A DNA stretch of 8,124 bases from an uncultured Clostridia bacterium (GTDB taxonomy: Bacteria > Bacillota > Clostridia > Christensenellales > Aristaeellaceae). The stretch spans positions 1 through 8,124 of the forward strand of contig CAMDVP010000137.1 in NCBI GenBank assembly GCA_945877525.1, written 5' to 3'. The position numbers were made by a program, and so were the translations under genes. The notes beneath the pieces are model-generated. The model saw only the letters and a list, made by a program, of their open reading frames with translations, ran no database searches and was not told the origin of the DNA. Below are positions 1-5,621 of the stretch, piece after piece (position 1 is the first letter of the stretch; every line of letters starts with the position of its first letter).

Positions 1-1634
1 TCGATGGCTTCCGCCGCGGGCACGCGGGGCAGGCCGGGCATGGCGATGATGTCGCCCGCGAAGGCCACCACAAACCCCGCGCCCGCAGACAATCGCACCT
101 GGCGGATGTGCAGCGTGAAGCCGCTGGGAGCACCCAGGGCCTTGGGATCGTCGGAGAAGGAATACTGGGTTTTGGCAATGCACACCGGGCAGCGGCCCCA
201 GCCCTCCTCCTCCAGGCGGGCCAGCTGCTTGAGCACGCTGCCGACAAAGGCCACGTCCTTCGCGCCATAGATGCGCTTGGCCACGGCCTCGATCTTCTCC
301 TTGAGGGAGAGGTCATCCTCATAGGTGTAGGAGGGCGTGTGATCCGTCTGAGCGTCCACAGTGCGGCAGACCAGCTCGGCCAGCTCGGTCACGCCCGCAC
401 CGCCCCGGGCCCAGCCGTCGCACAACTCCACCGGTGCACTGGCCTGCTCACAGGCTTCGCGCAGGGCGGACATTTCCGCGTCGGTATCGGTGATGAAGCG
501 GTTCATGGCCACGATAACCGGGCGCTTCCACACGTTCTTCACATGGTCGATGTGGGCCAGCAGATTGGCAAGGCCCTTCTTCAGATAGTCCACGCCCTCC
601 GCGGACAGCTGATCCTTCGGGCAGCCGCCGTGATGCTTCAGGGCGCGCACCGTGGCTACCAGCACAATCGCGTCGGGCCACAGGCCGCTCTGGCGGCACT
701 TGATATCCAGGAATTTCTCCGCCCCCAGGTCGCCGCCGAAGCCCGCCTCAGTGACCACATAATCGGCCAGGTTCATGGCGGTTTTGGTGGCGATGACGCT
801 GTTGCACCCGTGGGCGATGTTGGCGAAGGGGCCGCCGTGCATCAGACAGGGGGTGCCGTCGATGGTCTGCACCAGGTTGGGCTGGAGCGCATCGCGCAAA
901 AGCGCCGTCATGGCGCCCTCGGCGTGGAGGTCGCCCGCGGTAACGGGCGTGCCTGCGTAGGTGCGGGCCACCTGCAGGCGGGCAAGGCGGGCTTTCAGGT
1001 CGGCAAGGTTCTGGGCCAGGCAGAATACGGCCATCACCTCGCTGGCGGCGGTGATGTCAAAGCCGTCCTCCCGGGGCAAGCCGTTGCCCTTGCCGCCCAG
1101 GCCGGACACAATCTGCCGCAGCTGGCGGTCGTTCACGTCCAGGCAGCGCCGCCAGGAAACGGTGCGGGGGTCAATGCCCAGGCGGTTTCCCTGCTGAATG
1201 TGGTTGTCCACCATGGCGGCCAGGAGGTTATTGGCGGCGGTGATGGCGTGCAGGTCGCCGGTGAAGTGCAGGTTGATATTCTCCATGGGCAGCACTTGGG
1301 CGTAGCCGCCGCCGGTGGCGCCGCCCTTCATGCCGAACACCGGGCCCAGGGAGGGCTCGCGCAGGGCCAGCATGGCGCGCTTGCCCAGCTTGGTCATGCC
1401 GTCAGCCAATCCGACGGATACGGTGGTTTTGCCCTCTCCCGCGGGGGTGGGGTTGATGGCGGTGACGAGGATCAGCCGGGCCTTCCTTTCCCGGGCGGGA
1501 AGCAGCGCGGGATCCACCTTGGCAATATAGCGGCCATAGGGCGAAAGCGCGTCCTCGGGGATGCCCGCAGCCCTGGCGATTTCCTCGATCCGGCGGGGAT
1601 GAGCAGCCTGTGCGATCTCGATATCCGTGGGCAT
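1..1634 (-). CDS. fhs: Formate--tetrahydrofolate ligase (10-formyl-THF synthetase), 3' end cut by window edge
   Basis: This cytoplasmic enzyme joins formate to tetrahydrofolate using ATP and makes 10-formyl-THF. It serves the methyl branch of the Wood-Ljungdahl pathway and general one-carbon and purine metabolism. The minus-strand frame is open from an ATG at 1634-1632 to the window edge, giving 544 codons. Visible family signatures are the P-loop PTPAGEGKTT (residues 62-71), the block EPSLGPVFGMKGGATGGG (93-110) followed by LPMENINLHFTGD (115-127), a TEAGFGGDLGAEKF stretch in the middle, and PVCIAKTQYSFSDD (483-496). The last residues read MPGLPRVPAAEAI, which in the family lies about a dozen residues before the C-terminus, so the gene is nearly complete. 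AAGGAG lies 9 nt upstream of the ATG and supports the start. It has its own promoter and appears to be separate from the upstream sigma-factor unit. No key motif is missing. The long open frame on the opposite strand is a shadow. Confidence 0.97.
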   Translation of the reverse strand, partial: MPTDIEIAQAAHPRRIEEIARAAGIPEDALSPYGRYIAKVDPALLPARERKARLILVTAINPTPAGEGKTTVSVGLADGMTKLGKRAMLALREPSLGPVFGMKGGATGGGYAQVLPMENINLHFTGDLHAITAANNLLAAMVDNHIQQGNRLGIDPRTVSWRRCLDVNDRQLRQIVSGLGGKGNGLPREDGFDITAASEVMAVFCLAQNLADLKARLARLQVARTYAGTPVTAGDLHAEGAMTALLRDALQPNLVQTIDGTPCLMHGGPFANIAHGCNSVIATKTAMNLADYVVTEAGFGGDLGAEKFLDIKCRQSGLWPDAIVLVATVRALKHHGGCPKDQLSAEGVDYLKKGLANLLAHIDHVKNVWKRPVIVAMNRFITDTDAEMSALREACEQASAPVELCDGWARGGAGVTELAELVCRTVDAQTDHTPSYTYEDDLSLKEKIEAVAKRIYGAKDVAFVGSVLKQLARLEEEGWGRCPVCIAKTQYSFSDDPKALGAPSGFTLHIRQVRLSAGAGFVVAFAGDIIAMPGLPRVPAAEAI

Positions 1635-1690
1635 TGAATCAGTCTCCTTTACACCTGTTTGTTCGGGATATAGTGGAAACGTGCGGAATG

Positions 1691-1719
1691 ACTATACCAT
1701 ATTCCCGGAATAAATGCAA
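1691..1719 (-). promoter_or_regulatory. fhs: Probable sigma-A promoter of fhs
   Basis: On the minus strand TTGCAT (1719-1714) is followed by a 17-bp spacer and TATAGT (1696-1691). Both hexamers are close to TTGACA and TATAAT, and the spacing is optimal. Transcription would start near 1684 and leave a leader of about 50 nt before the fhs ATG, which carries AAGGAG. The leader is too short and lacks the conserved parts of a folate riboswitch. The spacer contains a 13-bp palindrome, listed separately. The promoter call rests on sequence only. Confidence 0.72.
1700..1712. promoter_or_regulatory. 13-bp palindrome in the fhs promoter spacer, possible operator
   Basis: The sequence TATTCC-C-GGAATA is a perfect 6-1-6 dyad lying wholly between the predicted -35 and -10 boxes of fhs. 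A dimeric repressor bound there would block polymerase, so it is a plausible operator. It could also be a chance palindrome, since AT-rich promoter spacers often carry short dyads. No regulator gene in the window is an obvious candidate. Confidence 0.35.
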
Positions 1720-1721
1720 GC

Positions 1722-1761
1722 AAAAGCGAACATTTATCAGTTGAGAAGGAGAGACATTCGC
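1722..1761 (-). terminator. Weak candidate terminator after the polysaccharide deacetylase gene
   Basis: Just after the deacetylase stop, minus-strand GCGAATGT (1761-1754) can pair with ATGTTCGC (1733-1726) as an 8-bp stem with two G-U pairs and a 20-nt loop, followed by TTTT (1725-1722). The stem is weak and the loop is large, so termination is likely to be inefficient at best, and readthrough into fhs is possible. No better terminator is visible in this 129-bp gap. Confidence 0.25.
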
Positions 1762-1763
1762 TA

Positions 1764-2501
1764 TTACCTCTCCTCCGGGGGCGGCTCGTCCATCACCATC
1801 CAGGTTGTGTCCGTGACGGACAGGGGCGAAAGCAGTTCGCTGACGGTCACACATTCATAGCCTGCTTTCACAAGGTCGGGAATAAGTCGTGTAAGGCAGC
1901 GGATGTCCTTCGGATTGGCGTGGTAGAGCAGGATGCTGCCGCGCTGCACATCCCGCAGGGCCTTGCCGGGGTCGGTCTGGCTTACATCCCAGCGCACCGC
2001 GTGGACATAGCCCGCATCCTCAATGGCCTCCACCACCCATAGGTCGCTTTTGTGGGAGGGGTCGGCGGACAGGCGACCGTAGGGCGGGCGCATCACCTGC
2101 ATGGCATAGTGCCAGCCAAGCACCTCGTCCAGGCGGGACTGGGTGCGGGTCAGCTGGGAAATGATGCCGTCGCGGCTCAGGTCGGGCAGTCGGGCGTGGC
2201 TGAAGGTATGGTTGCCGATTTCGCAGCCTGCGTCCAGCGCAGCCTGCCAGACCTCGCGATCCTTCACCTTCAGCGCCTTGCCGATGACGAAGAAGGTGAC
2301 CGGCACGTTGTATTCGCGGCACAGATCAATCACGGCCTGCACATGGTCGATATTGTAGCAGTCGTCCACCGTGAGGGCGACGCGGGGCTGTTCCCGGTCA
2401 CCGTGGAACACGGTGTACCCTGCCTCCACCGCTTTGGCGGGAAAAATGGGTGCAAGAAACACAGCCAGCACAAGGCAGGCGATTTTTTGTATGATTTTCA
2501 T
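1764..2501 (-). CDS. Secreted polysaccharide deacetylase (NodB-homology, carbohydrate esterase 4 type)
   Basis: A 245-residue protein predicted to remove acetyl groups from N-acetylated sugars outside the membrane; peptidoglycan or another envelope polymer is the likely substrate. Residues 1-24 form a signal peptide ending PAKA (possible cleavage after A24 or A27). NodB motifs appear in order: TVDDCY with D46 (catalytic base) and D47 (metal ligand); GNHTFSH with H98 and H102 (metal ligands); RPPYGR (138-143); WDVSQTD (171-177); and LLYH ending at H194. All key catalytic and metal residues are present. One oddity is Cys48, where the family usually has Gly in TFDDG. GGGAGG sits 5 nt upstream of the ATG, inside the 15-bp gap after the solute-binding protein gene, so the two are surely co-transcribed. 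The exact substrate (GlcNAc, MurNAc or another polymer) cannot be read from the sequence. Confidence 0.92.
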   Translation of the reverse strand: MKIIQKIACLVLAVFLAPIFPAKAVEAGYTVFHGDREQPRVALTVDDCYNIDHVQAVIDLCREYNVPVTFFVIGKALKVKDREVWQAALDAGCEIGNHTFSHARLPDLSRDGIISQLTRTQSRLDEVLGWHYAMQVMRPPYGRLSADPSHKSDLWVVEAIEDAGYVHAVRWDVSQTDPGKALRDVQRGSILLYHANPKDIRCLTRLIPDLVKAGYECVTVSELLSPLSVTDTTWMVMDEPPPEER

Positions 2502-2516
2502 GGAATCCTCCCGGTG

Positions 2517-3977
2517 TTACTGCGCTTCCAGCGCGGTCATCTGTGCCAGGCGGTCAAGCTCCCGCAGCAGATGGGCCGCGTCCAGCTGCCCGGAGGCGAA
2601 GCGTGCCAGTAGGGTGTGAAAGGTCTGGGCCTGGGAATTGCCCGGGGTGAACACGCTGGGCACGGGGAAGGCCAGGCTGCCTGCGCATGCGCGATAATCC
2701 GCCACCTGCGCGGGGGATATGGCATAGCGCCAGTCCTCCACATGGCTCAGCTGCTGCCGGTACTTTTCCAGCATGTCCGCGACTGCTTCGGCCTGCTCTT
2801 CGTCATGGGCCGCGTTGTACCAGTACACAAAATTGTCGTGATAAACCCCGTTCAGCACGCTGCCTTGCACCAGATCGGTGATGGGCGTGTCGGGACTCAT
2901 GGGGATGGCTTCCAGCATGCCCACCATCTGTTCCAGGTAGGTGAGTGTCACGTCGAAGTCCTCGGCGGGCACAAAGGCCACATCGCTGTAGATGAACGCC
3001 TCGTTCCAGCTGACAAACATGCCGCCTCCGGCCAGGCGTTCCATATAGGCCAAGGCCAGCTCAGGGTGTTCCGTGGCGGCGCTGACCATGGCCACCCTCA
3101 TCAGCACCGGCAGGGTGAAGGGCTGCTCCTCGCTCATGCGCAGGGATACGCCCCAGTCCGCCATGGTGCCCCAGGGGTTCATGCTGTAGCGATCGAACAG
3201 GGCGGGTTGATTGTCGCGCCACTCGCCGTCGGAGGCGGAGACGGAGGGCGGCTCGATGCGGCTGAGGGCCTGTCCGATCTGCCGGGTGCGGGTGAGAGCG
3301 TCCTCCAGTGAAGGGTCGGAGAAATCCAGCGCCTGCCCGGCGGCCTGCTGCTGGCGGATGGCTTCCTCCAGAATCAAGCGGGACAGCTCCACCGTGTAGG
3401 TGGTTTCATCGTAGACCGTGTAGTCCCAGGCGCCGAATACCTGCACGCTTTCCGGCTCGGTTTCCTGACGCACCACCCACGCCTCCAGGAAGCTCAGGAA
3501 ATCCCCGCAGGTTTTGGGTACATCCGATTCGTCGTACCCCATGGCCCGGAAAACCTCCCCGTCGGCGCGGAGCAGATCGAACTGAATCGTGCAGGGCAGG
3601 CCGTAAATCTTCCCGTCCACCGTCAGCTGTTCGGCTATAGCGGGATACATGCATGCTACCGCCCGGCGGATCACCTCGCTGGAGGACAGGTCGAGGCAGT
3701 AGCCCCGCTCCATGGTCTGGCGGTAGTCCGTGTAAACGTTGGTTTCGCAGAAGACATCATACTTCATCTGCCCGGTGAGCAGCAGGGTATTCAGGTCGTT
3801 CACGGTGTTGATGAAGCCGAATTGGCCGTATTCGACGGATGTGCCGGGGTGCTCGGTCAGGAAGGCCGCCTCGGCCTCCTCGTTCAGGCATTGGTAATCG
3901 ACCTGCAGCGTATCGCCAAGGGCGGCGTAGGGAAGCAGCAGAAGCACCAGCATCAGGGCAAGTGTTTTGCGCAGCAT
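2517..3977 (-). CDS. Secreted extracellular solute-binding-type protein, no lipobox
   Basis: A 486-residue protein that looks like a family 1-type extracellular solute-binding protein (sugar or peptide binder of ABC importers). Residues 1-21 are a signal peptide (charged MLRK, hydrophobic core, AALG before D22). The mature protein opens with a beta-alpha pattern, then has MKYDVF (71-76), the DGKIYGLP motif (121-128) typical of these proteins, and a C-terminal helix with LLRELDRLAQM, also typical. The first cysteine is C30, so there is no lipobox and the protein should be released or held by other contacts, which is unusual for an importer subunit in a Gram-positive cell. No permease or ATPase gene is nearby; instead it follows an anti-sigma-like gene and precedes a deacetylase. 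It may act as a sensor or binding protein for the envelope rather than in uptake; that is inference. AAGGAG 7 nt before the ATG supports the start. The ligand is unknown. Confidence 0.8.
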   Translation of the reverse strand: MLRKTLALMLVLLLLPYAALGDTLQVDYQCLNEEAEAAFLTEHPGTSVEYGQFGFINTVNDLNTLLLTGQMKYDVFCETNVYTDYRQTMERGYCLDLSSSEVIRRAVACMYPAIAEQLTVDGKIYGLPCTIQFDLLRADGEVFRAMGYDESDVPKTCGDFLSFLEAWVVRQETEPESVQVFGAWDYTVYDETTYTVELSRLILEEAIRQQQAAGQALDFSDPSLEDALTRTRQIGQALSRIEPPSVSASDGEWRDNQPALFDRYSMNPWGTMADWGVSLRMSEEQPFTLPVLMRVAMVSAATEHPELALAYMERLAGGGMFVSWNEAFIYSDVAFVPAEDFDVTLTYLEQMVGMLEAIPMSPDTPITDLVQGSVLNGVYHDNFVYWYNAAHDEEQAEAVADMLEKYRQQLSHVEDWRYAISPAQVADYRACAGSLAFPVPSVFTPGNSQAQTFHTLLARFASGQLDAAHLLRELDRLAQMTALEAQ

Positions 3978-3994
3978 AGCAGTCTCCTTTCATG

Positions 3995-4028
3995 AAAAGG
4001 GCGGCCGCCCGATGGGGGAGCGGCCGCC
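3995..4028 (-). terminator. GC-rich hairpin between anti-sigma-like and solute-binding genes (possible attenuator)
   Basis: The arms GGCGGCCGC (4000-4008) and GCGGCCGCC (4020-4028) pair perfectly over 9 bp around an 11-nt loop. Read on the minus strand the hairpin is followed by TTTT (3998-3995) after one or two C residues. The U-tract is short, so this would be a partial terminator, or a hairpin that stabilises the downstream mRNA. It lies in the 58-bp gap downstream of the anti-sigma-like stop and just before the ribosome site of the next gene, a good place to lower expression of the last two genes. Each arm also contains the 8-bp palindrome GCGGCCGC. Confidence 0.5.
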
Positions 4029-4035
4029 GGGCAGT

Positions 4036-4848
4036 TCAGCGGACGGGGTGAATGTCAAACACCCAGTCCTCGCTGATGCGGGTTTCCATGAGATGCGCGC
4101 CCTCGCGGCTCACCTCATGGTTTGCAATGTACACGCTCAGGGTGTAGGTGTCCTGACGGGCGAGCACGCTTTCGTCCAGAACAATCTCCATGGAGAACAG
4201 GATGCTCCCGTCCTCCTGCATCATCTCGTCGTAGCCGATGTCCGGATAGCGGGTGTGGCCTTCATCGTCCGTCCAGGTGAAGGGCTGGCCGCTTGAAGTC
4301 ACAAGGCCGTTGGCGGTGACCCGAACGCAGAGGATTTTTGCCCCCTGCGCTTCAGCCCGCTCCAGCACGGTAACGCCATTGGGGCCTGAAGGCTCGTCCA
4401 GTTCGCAGTCCTCAGGGACAAGCACCACGTTGGCCCCCGGCGCGGGCCGGATGGTGCCGGTCGCCAGGATATAGCGGCAGTCGTTCTCTGTTACGCTCAT
4501 GCCGCCTTCATCCAGAGCGATGCCGGTCACAATCACATCATCCAGGGTATAGGTCACGTCGCCCAGGCGGGCGGTGGGGTGGGATTGATCCACGTCGCCG
4601 GAGAGGGCGGCGTCCTTCCAGGACTGACCGTAGAAGGCGCCGAACCAGTCCGCCGTGCGGGACAGCACCGCCGCGCAGGCCGCGCCTGCCAGGGCCAGGA
4701 GAATCAGCACAATCAGCGCTGTCCGCAGCGGCATGCGCCGGACGGGATGCTTTTGCTTTTGTGTATTGTGCAGGGCATACTGCACGCGATGCTCGAAACT
4801 CTGCGGCACGTCGCCGTAGACCTTGCGCTGCAGTTCACTTTGCGTCAC
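4036..4848 (-). CDS. Membrane anti-sigma-like protein (DUF4179-like), partner of the ECF sigma factor
   Basis: A 270-residue protein with one membrane helix (about residues 41-62, rich in Leu, Ile and Ala). A basic, hydrophilic segment of about 40 residues comes before the helix and should be cytoplasmic; about 208 residues follow it and should be outside. The helix ends AACAAVL and is followed by a segment with DWFGAFYG and a beta-rich domain containing LGDVTYTLDDV and ATGTIRPAPGANVVLVPED. This layout matches the DUF4179-type proteins encoded after ECF sigma factors in Clostridia, which hold the sigma factor at the membrane until a signal arrives. The start is GTG (4848-4846), overlapping the sigma stop as GTGA, with AGGAGG 10 nt upstream; this implies translational coupling and matched amounts. 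No zinc-binding HxxxCxxC anti-sigma motif is present, so any sigma binding must use another mode. The anti-sigma role is inferred mostly from position and topology. Confidence 0.72.
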   Translation of the reverse strand: MTQSELQRKVYGDVPQSFEHRVQYALHNTQKQKHPVRRMPLRTALIVLILLALAGAACAAVLSRTADWFGAFYGQSWKDAALSGDVDQSHPTARLGDVTYTLDDVIVTGIALDEGGMSVTENDCRYILATGTIRPAPGANVVLVPEDCELDEPSGPNGVTVLERAEAQGAKILCVRVTANGLVTSSGQPFTWTDDEGHTRYPDIGYDEMMQEDGSILFSMEIVLDESVLARQDTYTLSVYIANHEVSREGAHLMETRISEDWVFDIHPVR

Positions 4849-5321
4849 TTTTCCTGCACCTCCTCAAAAATATCTGAGCGCCGCATGGCGTCCCTGCCTC
4901 GCGAAAGCCGGGATTTGACGGTGCCTGCGGGCAAATGCAGCATGCCCGCGATATCGCTGACGGAGTAGCCTTCCAGGTAGAAAAGCACCATGGGCAGGCG
5001 GAGCTTGTCCGGCAGATCGGAGAAAAGCCGGTACAGGTCGGGATCCGATCCTGCAGGTGCGCTTTGCTCGGGGAGGGTGGCCATGGGCACCTCCCGCTTC
5101 CTTGCGCGCAGCAGGGCGTAGCATTCATGGATGAGAATCCGCGTGACCCAGGCCTGCAGGCGGTCGTCGTCCCTGAGGGTGGGCAGCTTGCGCCAGGCCC
5201 GCTCAATGCAGGACTGCACCGCGTCCTCCCGGTCGCACAATTGCGGCAGAATGGCGCAGGATACGCGGTAGAGCGTGCCCTGCATGGCCACAATGCGCCC
5301 GGCAAATTCCTCGTGCGTCAT
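4845..5321 (-). CDS. ECF-family RNA polymerase sigma factor
   Basis: A 158-residue alternative sigma factor with the two-domain ECF layout. Region 2 covers about residues 4-76, including the DAVQSCIERAWRKL helix (33-46) and QAWVTRILIHECY (56-68). Region 4 covers about 98-148, with a helix-turn-helix at YSVSDIAGMLHLPAGTVKSR (119-138). The linker between them is short and polar. The ATG at 5321-5319 is chosen because GGAGG (5331-5327) lies 5 nt upstream; a longer in-frame version from a TTG at 5366 has no ribosome site and would read through that Shine-Dalgarno. The gene overlaps the next one, the membrane anti-sigma-like gene, by 4 bp. It should direct polymerase to a small regulon that may include its own operon. 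The exact ECF group cannot be assigned by eye. Confidence 0.93.
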   Translation of the reverse strand: MTHEEFAGRIVAMQGTLYRVSCAILPQLCDREDAVQSCIERAWRKLPTLRDDDRLQAWVTRILIHECYALLRARKREVPMATLPEQSAPAGSDPDLYRLFSDLPDKLRLPMVLFYLEGYSVSDIAGMLHLPAGTVKSRLSRGRDAMRRSDIFEEVQEK

Positions 5322-5326
5322 AGAAG

Positions 5327-5331
5327 CCTCC
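5327..5331 (-). promoter_or_regulatory. Ribosome binding site that fixes the sigma factor start
   Basis: Minus-strand GGAGG lies 5 nt before the ATG at 5321. It favours this start over the upstream in-frame TTG at 5366. Confidence 0.8.
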
Positions 5332-5342
5332 GTGGTATCTTT

Positions 5343-5376
5343 TGTATCATACTGATTTTCAATCAAAATGTATCAT
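5343..5376. promoter_or_regulatory. Paired direct repeats flanking an inverted repeat upstream of the sigma factor gene
   Basis: TGTATCAT occurs at 5343-5350 and again at 5369-5376, with starts 26 bp apart. Between them lies TGATT-TTC-AATCA (5353-5365), a 5-3-5 inverted repeat. This is the AT-rich block directly upstream of the sigma factor ribosome site, where the operon's promoter and control sites should be. No good sigma-A hexamer pair with 16-18 bp spacing was found here; minus-strand TATGAT has no -35 partner. An ECF-type promoter recognised by the encoded sigma factor is possible but was not identified. Confidence 0.35.
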
Positions 5377-5394
5377 TCGCGCAGCGCCTTTTCC

Positions 5395-5463
5395 GTTCTG
5401 GCAGCGCTTTGTTGCGCTCGCCGTACTTCCAGTACGCCTCGCTTCACTCAGCTTTGCCAGAAC
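5395..5463. repeat. Large imperfect palindrome with a nested inner palindrome
   Basis: GTTCTGGCA (5395-5403) and TGCCAGAAC (5455-5463) are perfect 9-bp inverted arms enclosing 51 bp. At the centre is GTACT-TCC-AGTAC (a 5-3-5 dyad), flanked by CGCTCGCC and GCCTCGCTTC. A run of six A follows on the plus strand, so the minus-strand transcript would have its U-run before the hairpin and not after it; this is therefore not a minus-strand terminator. The nested layout resembles the multi-copy intergenic palindromes (REP- or MITE-like) of bacterial genomes, but only one copy is in the window, so repetition elsewhere is inference. Confidence 0.5.
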
Positions 5464-5480
5464 AAAAAATTCACTGCGCT

Positions 5481-5499
5481 CGGTGAAACATTTTTACCG
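5481..5499. repeat. Small hairpin CGGTGAAA-CAT-TTTTACCG
   Basis: An 8-bp stem with one G-U pair on the plus-strand RNA and a 3-nt loop. TTCAC (5470-5474) can also pair with GTGAA (5483-5487), so two mutually exclusive small hairpins are possible. No function is evident. Confidence 0.3.
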
Positions 5500-5563
5500 A
5501 AAATCAGTATGGGTCAGTCGGCTGACATCTATATGATGCAGGACAGGGATAGAAGGTTCCCTG

Positions 5564-5601
5564 AAAAGAAAAAATGGCCGCGAAATTTCTCTCGCGGCCA
5601 T
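5564..5601 (-). terminator. Strong intrinsic terminator of the NuoL/MrpD-type operon
   Basis: On the minus strand the 10-bp arms ATGGCCGCGA (5601-5592) and TCGCGGCCAT (5583-5574) pair perfectly around an 8-nt loop and are followed at once by a U-tract, TTTTTCTTTT (5573-5564). It begins 20 bp after the stop codon of the NuoL-like gene. This is a textbook Rho-independent terminator and separates the energy-conversion operon from the sigma-factor unit. Confidence 0.93.
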
Positions 5602-5621
5602 CACTGGGCCCGTTCATGGAA

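Larger units (their letters stand above)
5322..5621. other. Non-coding gap between the sigma-factor unit and the energy-conversion operon
   Basis: These 300 bases hold no credible gene on either strand. From high to low they contain the terminator of the upstream operon (5564-5601), a GTCAG-TCGG-CTGAC hairpin (5513-5526), a CGGTGAAA-CAT-TTTTACCG hairpin with one G-U pair (5481-5499), the large palindrome (5395-5463), and the repeats before the sigma factor gene (5343-5376). Short open frames crossing it lack ribosome sites and any recognisable protein character. Confidence 0.7.

Noticed and set aside
108..1637. A 509-codon open frame on the plus strand
   Set aside because: It lies antisense to fhs, has low-complexity Gly/Ala/His/Gln-rich composition typical of antisense frames in GC-rich genes, and lacks recognisable motifs. 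The minus-strand frame is a clear fhs.
1641..1650. Identical AGTCTCCTTT at 1641-1650 and 3981-3990
   Set aside because: Both are ribosome binding sites (AAAGGAGACT on the minus strand) of fhs and the solute-binding gene; the match is expected from Shine-Dalgarno constraint.
1635..1684. Possible folate (THF) riboswitch before fhs
   Set aside because: The predicted leader is only about 50 nt, shows no paired stems of the right form and lacks the conserved core, so there is no room for the aptamer.
2052..3311. Plus-strand frames antisense to the deacetylase and solute-binding genes
   Set aside because: They are opposite two well-supported genes with signal peptides, family motifs and ribosome sites, and show none of these themselves.
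5322..5366. Longer sigma factor from a TTG at 5366
   Set aside because: No ribosome site precedes it, and the extra 15 codons run through the GGAGG that serves the ATG at 5321.
5395..5470. The large palindrome plus A-run as a terminator
   Set aside because: The run is A on the plus strand after the hairpin, so neither strand gives a hairpin followed by a U-tract.
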